NCBI GenBank assembly: GCA_014529385.2
Contig: CM043949.1
Coordinates: 145,315,350-145,379,349 of the forward strand
Source of the DNA: Adiantum capillus-veneris
Lineage: Eukaryota > Streptophyta > Polypodiopsida > Polypodiales > Pteridaceae
Length of the DNA: 64,000 nt
Reading direction: 5' to 3'
In this document: positions 1 to 11,880 of the stretch, piece by piece
Layout of the letters: every line of letters begins with the position of its first letter
How positions within the stretch are numbered: the first letter of the stretch is position 1
Made by a program: the position numbers and the translations under genes
Notes under the pieces: model-generated
The model's input: only the letters and a program-made list of their open reading frames with translations
Told to the model about the DNA's origin: nothing
The model's database searches: none

Positions 1-908
1 CTATGATTTTTTTGGTGGCTTTCATAATATCCAAATGCAGTTTTGATTTTCTATGTCGCATATTGTAACATAAAGCTAATATTCCTTAAGTTTTAGGGCA
101 CCTAATACCCTATTTTGCATAGTAGACAACGATGGTTGATTTTTTCAATTATAGAAGAAAACGAAACATTCTACTATATCAAGTATAGCTTTTTCAATAT
201 TATTAGTTTCTTGTGACAACTACATGCATTTTGTAGGTAGTAACCATATCTAGTCATGAGGATCAAATTTGGCTAGATATTGAATAGTTTCTATGGGATT
301 CCACAACTCATAATGTTGAACCCAGTTTTTTCATGTTTGCTGTATTTAGCACTTCATATTTGTCCCCAAGGTTCCCCTTGGTAAGAGATGTATTATTCTT
401 TTGACATGATCCATGGCTCCTTATGAACCTAAAGGACAATAGGGAACTAAGAAAACATGCATATATTATTTGTATTGAACGTGGCTATAGAAACTTTGAT
501 GATAGGTTTGCAAAATGGTAAAAATTCAACTTTTTTGTACCTATTTCTTTTGGCAAAACAAAAAATAGTGAGTGAGAAGAAATCATATTTTCTGATCACC
601 AACCCATTGAAGTTAACTAGGGAATTTATCTCAAGTCCTACAAAAATCCCTAATCTTATTTTTATGCAACAAAATGTAAGAAATGACTGTTTTCATGAAA
701 ATGTATTGGTCCATCAACTTTGGAGGCTTGGTGTGACCAAAAGATGAGAAATTTTACAAGTTTCTTATTTTTTCCATGTGTAGTAGGCCTTGAACTATAA
801 CCTCATGAAAGGATTTTACAAAATGAGTGGATCTACTATGGTTTTGGAGGTTTTTTTCAAAACCCTGAAAGGACACTTTTATGTCCTGTTAGGTTACCAA
901 CCTAGTGT
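1..908. repeat. Direct repeat copy 1, left flank of hAT remnant
   Basis: This stretch is repeated in the same orientation at 4018-4890. Shared landmarks include the opening TTTTTTTGGTGGCTTTC, the phrase GTAGGTAGTAACCATATCTA, and the closing CCTGTTAGGTTACCA followed by CTAGTGTTAA. The copies differ by scattered substitutions and small indels. The left end may lie outside the window. No coding signal is convincing; the small frames at 457-747 and 790-1017 also exist as degraded versions in copy 2. It could be an LTR-like or satellite-like repeat, or a duplication around the hAT insertion. Confidence 0.75.
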
Positions 909-1029
909 TAAAAAGAGTTGTAAGAAATGTGAACATCCTCAGGCACCTGTAATCGCAAAGCGTTTGAGAGAAGATCTCACCAAAGAAGATACGTGGAAAG
1001 AGACAACAGATATATAGCTCTATTATGGA

Positions 1030-2938
1030 TGCAAGTCAAGAGCAATCAAAGCCAAATATTAACTCTACTGATCCTGTGGTGACACCAACTAACCTTGGAG
1101 AATAGCCTACGCAAGGAGAGGAAATGTCATTAAGCAACGTTCCTTTTAAGAATCACAATGAAGGTGGACTTGGTCAAACGTGTTAAAAATATTACATCAA
1201 AGCTTTCGGATGCAGTCTCTAGAAGAAGCACAAACAACACTCACCAAAGCAATATTCTTTACCGGAAGTGCTCTAGTCATGGTAGACAACAATCATTGGA
1301 AGGCATCTTGGAAGAAAATCGGTAAGTTTGGCCCAAGAGTTTCAGCTCCTTTTTATCACACGATACGAAATGTTCTCTTGGACAACTGTTACATCAAAGT
1401 CAAAGATCGTGTTGGCAAAATAATACTTGGGAATATTTTTCTTTCAAGATGCACAATTATGAGTGGTGGTTGGTCAAATGCTCAAAGAAGACCATTGATC
1501 AATGTAATGCTGGTTTGTCCAAGGGGAGAAACGTTCATAAAGGCGAGTGACAATCCTAGTGCAGTTAAAAGTGGCAAATATATTTTTGAGGTCTTGATTA
1601 ATATAATAAAAGAAATTGGTGTTGAACATGTCATTCAAGTAGTCATGGACAATGCAAAGAATTATAAAAACGCTAGTAAATTAATAAAGAGGTGCTTTCC
1701 ACAATATTTTTGCCAATGGTTGTAATACGCATAGCTTAAACTTGGTGCTGAAGGATTGGTACACTAGTGAAGAAACCACATGGTTTGCCAAAATAATTGA
1801 CACTGCGCGTCAAGTTGTGAAATTTATCTTGAAACAACAAAGAGTGCTCGATTTATACAGAATGTGCATGTCAATGATGTAGAAAATTTCTACTAAAACT
1901 CGCTTTTGCACGCATTTTTATACATTGGAATCACTTCTCCGTAATAAGTGCGTTGTGATTGACACTTTCAATTGCACAGCCTTTGATGAATGGCAGCTCG
2001 AGCAGAAAGAAAAAGTGAAAAAGAAATTACATGTGTATGTGGCAACATAAACAAAGCTGCTTGGTCAAGGAGTGTAATGGATGCATAGCATGTAATGATG
2101 TCCGTTATGTTCGCGATTTACAACCTTGATCAAAAGGTGCCAAATATGGGCAAAGTGTGGATGACATGGTGGTCGGTCCAACAAAGTCTTGAAAATCTTG
2201 AGGATCTGAAAGAGTCTGTAGTAGAGAAGGAGTGGCGACTACCATTCTTTGGCAAACAACGAAGGATTTTGGCCAAGTATTCTCATGCAAGATGGAAGAG
2301 CGCTCATAGTCGACTCCATGGTGTGGCTTACATGCATAATCCGGAGTATTGGAATTTAGATATGATGTCCAATACCGAGGTGGTCAGAAATTTCTATCAC
2401 GTGGTCCACATGTTATACTCCAGCGTTCAAGACCGAATTGATTGTATCAAAGAAATGAGTGCATTTAAATTAAAAGAAGGTCCTTTTGCAAATGATTTTG
2501 TACAATCAAGGGCAAAAGAGCAACCTGCATGGAAGTGGTGGATGATGAATGGTGGAGAGCATTACTCAACCTTACGTCTCCTTGCAATGAAAGTACTGGA
2601 ACGTGCAACAAACTCAAGTTTAAAGAGAAACTGGAGTATGTACAAATATGTTCCTAGCACTATTCGCAATAGACTATTAGCAGGCAGAGTGGAAAAATTA
2701 GTGTATATGTTTGCAACGAAAAGATATTGCATCACAAAGTTTTGGCTATGAGGAGGAAATGCCAACCTGGTTGTATGATTGTCAAAACAAAGATGAAGCT
2801 GAGTTCAATGTAGGTGTATCTCAATGTACTATCGAAAAAATAGAAGAGAATCCGGTAATAGATGTGGAAGTTGAATTACAAGGAGACCCACAACTCTCAA
2901 ACTTAGAACCAAATAACACCTTCAAAGATTCAATATAG
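1030..2938 (+). pseudogene. hAT-family transposase, broken
   Basis: This is a cut-and-paste DNA transposase remnant. The frame at 1180-1725 matches the DUF659 part of plant hAT transposases, with SGGWSNAQRRPLINVM, then VCPRGETF and VVMDNAKNY (usual form VTDNA.N). A frameshift near 1712 moves the reading to another frame with FANGCNTHSLNLVLKDWY up to a TAG near 1878. After a degenerate stretch, 2095-2751 carries the C-terminal hAT dimerisation region: PAWKWWMMNGGEHYSTLRLL, then RNWSMYK, RNRL and EKLVY. The tail continues in another frame to 2938. No BED zinc finger is seen upstream. At least two frameshifts and several stops make it non-functional. Family assignment is secure. Confidence 0.85.
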
Positions 2939-3192
2939 CTCAAGAGTAGATTGCACAATTGTATCAAAAACCATTATGAAAGATCTTGTATTCAATGTGT
3001 TTTGATCATATACAATGCTTCATATTTGCGATTATACATAGTTTGTCGATCTCAATTGTTATGCTCATGATTTCTAATTGTGCTAGGGGTATCTTGGCGG
3101 GCTTGCTTGAATTTATACTCATTTGCCATGCCAAACATAACATATATTCCTTGTGGAATATCTTGTGAATAGATTGCACATCGACTACTATT

Positions 3193-3651
3193 TTACATCA
3201 AACAAATAAGACAGACGAAGTGATAATAATGACCACATGCCAATGTATAGTATCCACTCCATCCATCAAGATCCCTGTAGAAAACTTGACATTGGGAAGA
3301 TGAAGATGCATCTGAAGTAGACAAGGAGACCAAATATGGATGCAAGACAAGGTGACTAATGTGTGTCCCTTGTACAAGCAGAGGATTCACTCACTGTGTC
3401 AGATTTTGAACGTCTTTGCTTAAGCGATGAATACTTTTCTCCATCTGGACTTGTGAGGGTTGGCGTGTTTGGGTGGCTATAGAAAGCCATGTTATTTTTG
3501 CATCTTTCTCTGCCACCTGTGTTGTGGAAGTATCTTTCTCTCTCTTTAATTGTAGGTTGGTGTCTTCAACTATCAATGCCAGCTCATCTCGGATGAAAGT
3601 GACATAGCTCTCCCTGATATCATGAGTGACAACAATTTTCTCCTTCGACAA
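3193..3651 (-). pseudogene. Unidentified reading frame with one internal stop
   Basis: Two minus-strand segments, 3651-3391 and 3390-3193, are in the same frame and separated by a single stop codon. The upstream part is rich in charged residues and could be helical. The downstream part ends with CGHYYHFVC, which only faintly recalls a metal-binding Cys/His cluster. I recognise no family. It lies between the hAT remnant and the second direct repeat, so it may be a captured fragment or part of the repeat-bounded element. The rest of 2939-4017 shows nothing else I can support. Confidence 0.25.
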
Positions 3652-4017
3652 AAAGTCTATTGGTCACTGTTTCAAGAAAATGAATTTCTACGTGCTATAT
3701 ATCCACAAATTTTCCTTATGAGCTGAAAAAAACTTGACATTTTTTTTGGAGTATCGGTTTCACCACTAACTTAACTCTTGCACAACATTTTTGAACCTAA
3801 GCTGTGTGAAAAAAGGGTCCTGTTTTTGGCTTTTTTTCGATTTTTTGCAACTATACCACTCTAAACTTCATATTTGTGAGGTTTAGATTGCTAAGGATAA
3901 GCTTTCATAGTTATCAACATGTTTTGATGCTTGTAGGGAGAGCTAAGTGTTAAAATTGAAAGCTATGACCAGCTTACAAGAATTGCAAAATCCTGGTTTT
4001 TGGCCAAAATTAGCACT

Positions 4018-4890
4018 TTTACGATTTTTTTGGTGGCTTTCTTGATATCCAAATTCAATTTTGATCGTGTAAGTGTAATGTATAACATAAATCTAATCTT
4101 CGTTGAGTTTTGGGGGACCTAATATGCTATATAGCATAGTATATGATGATGGTTGAGATTTTTGATTGCTGAAGAATACGAAACATTTTACAGTAGCAAG
4201 TATAACTTTCTCAATATTGCTAGTTTCTTAGGCCATTTGTGTGTATTTTGTAGGTAGTAACCATATCTAATCATAAACTACAAACATGTCTAGAAATTGA
4301 GTAGTTTCTATGGGTTTCTAGAGGTCATAATGCTAAACCCAGTTTTTTCATGTTAGCTGTATTTAGCACTTTATCATTGCCCCCAAGGTTCCATGGCTCC
4401 TTTTGGATTCAAAGGCCCAAAGGGAACTAAGAAAACTCATATATAGTATCTGTATTGAGTGTGACTATAGAAACTTTGATGATAGGTCCGCAGAATGACA
4501 AAAATGCAGCTTTTTTGTACCTTTTTTTTTTCTGAAAAAAAATTGGTGAGGTAAAAGAAACCATATGTTTTGATCACCAACCCATTGAAGTTCACGCAGC
4601 ATTTTATCTCATGTCCTACAAAAATCCCCACTCTTATTTATATGCAATCAACCGTAAGAAATTGTTGTTTTGGGAAAAATGCACTGGTTCATCAACTTTG
4701 GAGGCTTGTAGTGACCAAGGGATGAGAAATCTTACAAGTTTCTCATTTTTCCCATATGTAGTAGTCCTTGAACTATAAGCTCATGAAAGGATTTTTCAAA
4801 ATGAATGGATCTACTATGGTTTTGGATTTTTCTCCCAAAACCCTGAAAGGACACTTTTATGCCCTGTTAGGTTACCAGTCTAGTGTTAAG
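4018..4890. repeat. Direct repeat copy 2, right flank of hAT remnant
   Basis: This is the second copy of the ~0.9 kb repeat seen at 1-908, in the same orientation. Similarity runs from the GGTGGCTTTC phrase to the CCTGTTAGGTTACCA phrase and stops near 4890, just before minus-strand gypsy RNase H sequence begins at about 4925. About 3.1 kb lies between the two copies. Direct terminal repeats of this size would fit a non-autonomous LTR element, but I found no primer-binding site or target duplication. Confidence 0.75.
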
Positions 4891-4924
4891 AATAATTCTA
4901 GTAGATTAGACATGCAGAAATTAT

Positions 4925-7330
4925 TACCTTTGACATGAGAGATGTAATAGAACTTTGTGCCCACATAATCTCCCTCATCAATCACCTATGACTCATCTTC
5001 ATACCTTGCCCTTGCAATGTGCTTAAACTCAAGATTTAAGGACTTAATGCAGGCAGTCCACCACAACATAGCAATGTTTGGTATTGAGCAACTTTAATCA
5101 TCCCAAGAAATGGTAGACAATCTGTTTCTACTACAAACACGCATGCACCAATTAGGTACTCTTTCCCATTTTTAAAGGCTATAACCGTGCCCCATAACTC
5201 TCTCTTTTTCTGTGGATAGTTTCTTTGGCGAGCACTTAGTACCTTTTCTCCAGATCTCACCACATAATTGTGTACTTCTTTATCATCTTTCCCTATTTCC
5301 CATCCAATTCATGTAGGACTGGTGTCTACTTTCACAATTATTGGCCTTTTACACTCATAGCCTACCTTTCTCAAAGTTGGTGAGGACTGGTATGTTTCTT
5401 TCTAACCTCAATGATGCTAGTGTATGTTTCTTTCATTCTTTGGATGGTATTTACCTTTGTTGGGAAAGGTTTCCAACCATATGGCCCACACATGTGCCCC
5501 ATGAGCACTTCATTGACACCAAACATAGACTTTTTCCTTGACCAAGTAAGATTTTATTCCTCCAACCTAGATAGAATTGTATCACAATTATTTATGTGAT
5601 TTTCCACAAACCTGTGGCAAGCCCTTAGATCCAAAGCTTCATATTTCTCACCTTCTTCAAATCCTTTTATAGGCAAATCATCAATGAAAGGTATTGTGAT
5701 TTGGGGAATAAATTCACGTAAGACCTTATACATCCCATTCATGATATGTGCAACCGAGTTGGTTGCTCCCTACAGCAAGGTACACATTCTTACGAAACCT
5801 AAAGGTTTCCTCATGGTTGTCAAGTCTTTGCTTTCAATTGCAAACTATAATTGATCATACCTTAAAAGAGTCTCCCATTGAGTAGATTTCCCTCCCTAGA
5901 AACACCTCTGCAAAGTCAATTACAATTGGACCTATATCTACGTTCCTAATTGTCACCTTGGTCACCAGTTGCATATCTTGGATGAAGCGTAGAGCGCCAT
6001 TCTTCTTTGGAATTGTGAGACACCTATTTGACTCCAAAATTCCCATTTTATTCTTTTCATTCAATAGCTCTACTGACTTTGGCAAATGAGCCTTTGGAAC
6101 CGGAATAGGCCGTAGATTCCAAGGTACATGAGGTATTGTAAAAATCACCATAGGAGCTAAAATGTAAAGATCACCACATCCTATCTCATGTGGATCAAAT
6201 GAAAAATCCTTAGCATTCCTTTGAAGCACTTTGTCTCCTCTTGTGCTATAAACTCCTTGCAACCAATCTGCAACTCCTAAAAAGACTCCTTTGTGAAGGA
6301 GTGCTCAATCTTTTTAGGGTTCTTCAAAGTTGGTTGCAAAGAAGCTTGCTGAATCTTTCCCCTGTGGTTTGGTGGAAAGGGTGAGGCTACTATTTTCACC
6401 TTCTTTGCTACACTCTTGCATTTAGTTTCAACATGGACCTCTGGGCCAAGTGTTTGCTTGAAACATTGGTTTTCTTTAAAGGCTTCTATGATTTGATGCA
6501 TTTCCACAACGCATACTTCCACAACTTCATTCTCAAGATGCAAACTAGACTCTATTATAGCATCAAGATCACCCATAGTATCTACAAAAGAAACTTGCTC
6601 ACACAAACCCAAAACATTTTCAGTAGGCTCTAACAACCCACTCTCTGTCATGCCTATTTTTACATTATGTACATATTGCTTCTCACATCTCTTAAGATCC
6701 TCAAGTTTTGTAAAACATATTGATCCATTCCTTGTTACCACACGGAGATCGTAGAAAAAAATTCATCCATTTTTGGATCAACCAAGAACCTTTTTTGTTC
6801 TGTACCACTACAATCTTGCTTTACAATGGTATTTGGCCAAAACCCATCATTTTCCTATGATGATGAAACTCTTTACTCACCTTTGGTAGAGGATGATCTC
6901 TGAGTTTGTCAAAATTTCTTTCATGGTCTACACAAACTGTGAGAAATTGAACATCATGTTTACCATCTTTGCTTCGTATCCTTGCATAAGCTGAACCATC
7001 ATCCACTACCTTTGTTTCCATTCAAACTTTCACAATCTAGGTCTACCCAAGGATAAGAGGAAGGTGTGTCCTGTATAAAGAAATTTTAGTCAGACTTTAC
7101 ATTACTTATTGTCACCTTTATAGTTTGGCATGGTGCATACAATTCATCTCATGAATAGTTTGCCACTTTGACCATCCCACCATCTTATGTGTCCATTGGC
7201 CATTTACATTTGTTGTTGACATTTTTTGACATTATATTTATTTGAGACCCATGGTCAATTAAGGCAACAAATGGTTTTTCGAGATCAACTACCTTAACCA
7301 ATGTCTCTATAGTAGCTCGCACTCAGTGCC
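4925..7330 (-). pseudogene. Ty3/gypsy pol, copy A (protease to RNase H), broken
   Basis: Reading leftwards, the order is that of gypsy pol. A protease remnant lies at about 7330-7030, followed by a linker frame (7021-6821, 6741-6277) shared with the two plus-strand copies. The RT starts at 6262-5855 with RPIPVPKAHLPKSVELLNEK and PKKNGALRFIQDM. RT continues at 5742-5554 with FIDDLPIKG, where FIDD replaces the usual YxDD, and at about 5540-5270 with FGVN and GPYG. RNase H follows at 5263-5036 with GEKVLSARQRNYPQ and KRELWG. Stops and frameshifts separate all segments. Integrase is missing: sequence switches to the direct repeat near 4890. Conservation with the copies at 14-20 kb and 31-33 kb makes the family call firm. 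Confidence 0.85.
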
Positions 7331-8760
7331 TTCTAGAATAGTGGCTCCTAGGAATGCTTTGAGCTTCATCCTTATCATGAAAAAATTTCCCTTTTCTTAC
7401 ATTCTAAGAAGACTGGTAGCATCCTACCGTAGCTTCATCACCTTATTTAGCTTGCACATGTACTCCTTATGTATTTACAGCATCACCTTCAGCTTGTGGG
7501 TGAATAGCCTCTCCAACTACATCCTCTTTTTTATTTGTGAGGAGATGCACCGGCCCCTCATAGGTTTTCCTTTCTCAATTATTGATTTCCTAGAGTTGGG
7601 AGGCGTTATAGCCAATCTAGCCAGCTCTCAAAGTTTGATAGATCATTTCATAGCCAGAGTTGTAAAAAGTATTAAGCTTCGATTGAGTGGAGAGAAGCTT
7701 GTTGTAATTAGCATCCTTGGTTTTCTTTAAAAAATCAACAAAGAGGATTTTTAGGTTTGGAACCTGGTAAGCCGTGTCATAGTACCATGATTTTTTTTGT
7801 TTTCAAATGGTCCATGTAAATTCCCCTTGGCCTTGTTCGAGGCTCTCTCAGGACTCCTATGTGATCTCCTAGCAATATTTTCTTCCAAGTAAAAGATTTA
7901 TCTAGCAATTTATGTATGTAAAGGAGCAAATGTTTATGAATTCAAAAACCAATTCCGAAATAGAAAAGATAGTGTTCCTAGCTCTCTTTAACACCTGCAC
8001 CAAAACCCTAAATTTAACTAAGATTTAGCCAACCTTTCACTAGTTTGCTTTATGAAAGATGGCATAAAAAAGTTTTTTTCCTGGTCGGGCTGACCGGGCC
8101 CCTAATTTATTCTAACTTAAACTTCCATTGTGCTTTAGATTACTTTACTTGACACTCTCTATTCAGCTTCATGTAGAGGAGAGGATGAGATGATATTATA
8201 TCAAGGTAGGTGACTGAGTCCTCCCAAGTGAAGGCATAGTACCTCTGAGGCTCCTAGCGATGGATAGCCCATTGAATATCCTAAGGGAAGGAGTTTAGTA
8301 TGTGAAGAATTGGATCCAATTCCAATGGAGACAAGATTTTATGGCTAGTTCTCTTGAAGTGAGAAACTGTATGTTGTATGAGTTCCAAATATCCCTCCAG
8401 CGTCCACAAATTAATTCCTTTATTGATTAGTTTGGATATGATTGGGTATTGTCTCTTCAAGTAGGGGATGAATCATAGCCAAATGAACACCATATAGAAC
8501 TCATAACATACAATTGAGGGCCAATCCTTCCCCTCGACGTTGAGCTTGATTTTACTTCTAACTTCCATCCATTCGTTGACTAGAGATTTTAAGAGATTTG
8601 AGCCTTGGAAAGCACATTCAACTTCTCCAAAGAATATGGTATTCAATGGAACATTGGATTTTATTCCTTTGACTTGACATTTAGAAGCAGTTAGGTAGTG
8701 CTTGATTCGTCAAATTCAATGATGTAGAAGAGTAGAGCAATGGGGAGAATACATGAGGGA
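7331..8760 (-). repeat. Block U copy 1 (unknown sequence in gypsy copy A)
   Basis: The same ~1.4 kb occurs at 30147-31440 and 56661-57612 on the plus strand. On the minus strand here one reading frame runs with few stops: MEVRSKIKLNVEGKDWPSI, then WTLEGYLEL, HFKRTSHKI and QWAIHR, then YYAFTWE. The same words recur in the other copies, suggesting former coding sequence. I do not recognise the protein. It sits where the gag gene of this gypsy family should be, immediately upstream of the protease region. The part nearest the protease (about 7800-7400) looks like non-coding leader or degraded sequence. Confidence 0.6.
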
Positions 8761-8764
8761 GGAA

Positions 8765-8766
<2 letters not shown>

Positions 8767-8802
<36 letters not shown>

Positions 8803-8816
8803 GGGAGAGAGAGAGA
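8767..8816. repeat. Poly-G tract plus (GA)n
   Basis: About 35 consecutive G residues (8767-8801) are followed by a short GA run. Read on the minus strand this is CT followed by poly-C, exactly as at 30050-30146 in the related copy. Reading frames across it (runs of Pro and Ser-Leu) are simple-repeat artefacts. The exact length should be treated with caution because homopolymers are prone to assembly error. Confidence 0.9.
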
Positions 8817-8879
8817 CTTCTAAATGAACTAATCAAGCAATGAAATAAATGATAAGACAAAGAAGGCAAGTGTTTCTTA

Positions 8880-9440
8880 TATACTAGCCTAGGGACCTTA
8901 AGTACCCCTCAACAAATTTCTCTTCCCAAATTTTGACAAATAAATAAAATAAATACCTAAAGCCAAATTAAATATTTGGATGACATTGGGCCACTCATTT
9001 GAGATGCATGTGTCCCTATATGACTTGTATCCACTATCACAATGACATGCCTTCCACATGCATAATCCACCCGAACTTGGTGTACAATGTAATAACGCTT
9101 TTAACTTCTTGAAAGATATTACATGTACATATCCCCATTCAAATTTGTGATTCTTTCTCAACAATTGGTACAGAGGATCAACTACATGCAAAAGACACAT
9201 GCGCCTAAAAATCTTTGCACCTAAGTGACACTTACATACATCTCCTTCTTTTTTTGAATTGCATCAACCTTCTTAGACAAGGTCTTCTACCATAGGGACC
9301 ACACAAATTCTCTACAATAAGCACTTCTTTTACTCCAAACACATATTGAAATGTAGAAAAATTGTGAAGCTTTTTAGTTCGGAAAGCAGGCAAAAGAATC
9401 CTTCCCTCATGACAAGCATGTAAGCAGGAGTGCATTAGAT
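8880..9440 (-). pseudogene. Ty3/gypsy RT/RNase H fragment upstream of block U
   Basis: Minus-strand frames carry YVFGVKEVLIVENLCGPYGR, matching the RT thumb region of the gypsy copies (FGVNQVLILGHMCWPYGR at 18050). Broken sequence resembling the connection into RNase H follows (LYQLLRKNHKFEWGYVHV, then LCMWKACHCDSGYKSYRDT). Homologous fragments lie at 25000-25560 and 48740-49051 plus 56345-56660. The fragment is separated from copy A pol by block U, so it is a second, truncated gypsy piece. Its recurring junction with copia integrase sequence on the other strand is also seen in the other copies. Confidence 0.7.
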
Positions 9441-9441
9441 T

Positions 9442-9690
9442 TGATAAATAGAGATGTATGGGTTCTAGAAAAGACTACATCTATGGGTGGATGTGGATTA
9501 TAATGTGAGTTTCATTGATGATCATACGAGGAAGGTATGGGTCTATTTCATCAAGCAAAAAAGTGAGGTGTTTATACACTTTCAAAATTTCAAAGTTATG
9601 GTTGAAAACTAGATTGGGAAACATGTAAAGTGCCCGAGATCACATGGAGGGGGGGAATACTTCTCTAACAAATTCAATGGATTTCTAAAA
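9442..9690 (+). pseudogene. Ty1/copia integrase fragment
   Basis: The plus strand reads VSFIDDHTRKVWVYFIKQKS, then HFQNFKVMVEN, a stop, IGKHVKCPRS and GGGEYFSNKF. This is the catalytic core of a copia integrase around its first Asp and the region leading to the second. It is head to head with the minus-strand gypsy fragment at 8880-9440. The same head-to-head pair recurs, reversed, near 24.8-25.2 kb and 48.5-48.9 kb. The fragment ends abruptly near 9690, where minus-strand hAT sequence starts. Confidence 0.8.
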
Positions 9691-10241
9691 AAGCGGGCAC
9701 TTGAGGATGGCTTCAATCTTGTCCTTCACTTTATCTAGATACTCTATGCGCATCTTATTATAATTAGTAAGAACAAAAGAATCTTGAAATATGGGTTTGT
9801 GCATAGCATTGAATGGTATACCGCATGCCACAAAATCTTGTGTCCATTTCAAGCTTTACTAACTTTACTTGAGCTAGAATCTACTGTTGTTGACGTTGAA
9901 GCATGTTCATGAAGAGGATTTGATGGGGGGTGTGATCATTTGCTTCTCTAGGCATCCTGTCATTGACAGTAGACATTCAACTAGTTTGGCAGTAGCACTT
10001 TTCTTTTTTAGATGCAAGAATTCTCTCTACTATTCGAGCATACTTTGGCAGTTTTCATGAATATCTCTTGGCGGATCCATACGTGTACTCAAACACATTA
10101 CCAGGGACTTTACATAGATGCTCTTTGATTTTGTTTGCATTACCACTAAATGCGTGGTCGCAGATCTTGCATTTCAATTGAGATGTATTCTTTCCAGCAC
10201 GCAGCTTGTGGACATTTCTCTACTCATGTCCTTTCACCATG
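9691..10241 (-). pseudogene. hAT transposase N-terminal fragment with BED zinc finger
   Basis: From an ATG at 10241 the minus strand reads a short basic segment, one stop, and then KCKICDHAFSGNANKIKEHL. This is the C-x2-C ... H pattern of a BED-type DNA-binding finger as found at the start of plant hAT transposases. Past a second stop and a linker, another frame gives FVACGIPFNAMHKPIFQDSF, the conserved segment that follows the linker in these proteins. It is cut off near 9690 by copia sequence. It corresponds to the part missing from the hAT remnant at 1030-2938, but nothing shows that the two were one element. Confidence 0.7.
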
Positions 10242-11880
10242 CTGACATATGAATTTAATCTGCTAGAAACAACAAATCCAGCTATATCAATTCTGAGGTA
10301 AAAAACAATTCAAAGCAACAAACTACACAAGCAATGCTCTATCCATCAATATAGTGATCAAAATCTATTCACATTATCAATTAGACTCATGCAACATTAT
10401 CAACTAACAATAAGCAATGATATTCTTATCGTTCTTCATGTATAAACTTATGTCAATCAAATCATCTTTTCAAATGCAAAAAAGATTCATCACTTCAATC
10501 ACAATGCTCACATTGCACTGCGCGCATCGATTTATCTAAAGTGCAAGCTTTTGGTTCTCACACATTACGATAATCAATAATCTTAATCGCTTATTTAAAA
10601 GAATACAATTAAATTTTATCATCATGTTACACTATATCAATTTATCTAAAGTGCAAGCTTACGGCTTTCACACATTATGATAATCGATAATATTAATCGA
10701 ATCTTGCAGTTGGTTGTCGTTGTAGCATGAGGATTAATTGTAAACCTTGACGATTGTCATATTTATCAGAAGTGGGAACATGAAGTTATCACACTCCACG
10801 GTAGATCTTTGAGTGCTTATCTATTTGCAATTGTTGCACATGTACGGTCACATAGTATGATAGACGTAGCCGTCCAAATACAGAAGATTTAATATCAATG
10901 TATTTGGACATGAGATTCCTAAATTTTCATTCCAATGAGAGCATAGTGTGATGGCTCTTCACAGGACAAAAAAAAATCTACATTTGTTCAATTTGAAGTG
11001 AGAAAATATATGCATGTCAAAATCAAACGAACCAAAATAAAACTAAACTCTATTCTATTATATTTTGTAAATTGATTACCTCATGTGAGAGTACACTATG
11101 CACACAACAAGAACCTCTAAATTATATCAATAATTCACTTCCACATGTCGATAAACTGAGCACGTAGCAAGTGACTCCTATAAAATAAAATCAGTCAAAT
11201 ATATTAAAAAAATTAAATTGATTTAAAACAAAAGTAATTTAAAACTATTCTAAATCTCAATAATTTTTGAATCATAGATTTTTTTTTGTTTTTTTCTTTT
11301 TCATCTCTAATCCAACCTATATTTCTAACTTTATCTCCTTCTCTAATCAAATATATCTCTCTCCCTTACATTCTTTGGTACTCCATCTCTCTCCCTTACA
11401 TTCTTTGGTAATCCATCTCTCCAACTCTCTTTGTCCATAATCACCTATATATCTCTACATAAGCCTCTACCTCTATCTCAAGCTACCGGCCATAACATAT
11501 CCTTTTCTATATGCTTACATTATCTTAAATGAATAACCCACACGATGCCAACTTTCCCCATTTCCATAATGTGAAATCTCTTAAGATTAATGTGTGTTTA
11601 AGTTAAAAATTTCACTTCGAACAAAGAATTGTATTTCTTTTTGGACCTGAAAGGCTACAAGAAATTCTTATCTCACCACTCCCCATTATTCTATCACTCC
11701 TAGATTATTCCAACTCATTTGATGTGCACATATTTATTTTTCTCTACAGGGTGAGTCTTGATTGATTATCAACCATAAAAACTTATATACACAACTCATT
11801 CCAATCGCTAGGTAGAATATATACATCATTGTGAGTACAAAATTGTAGTTTCAAAGAACAATTCGGGGAGTGTTTCAAAC
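10242..11880. other. AT-rich intergenic stretch, no gene seen
   Basis: No coding region, RNA gene or element end can be supported. Two local repeats are visible. A ~68-bp segment beginning ATCGATTTATCTAAAGTGCAAGC at about 10527 is repeated from about 10634 (ATCAATTTATCTAAAGTGCAAGC). A 31-bp unit containing CTCTCTCCCTTACATTCTTTGG is present twice at about 11358-11415. Confidence 0.6.
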
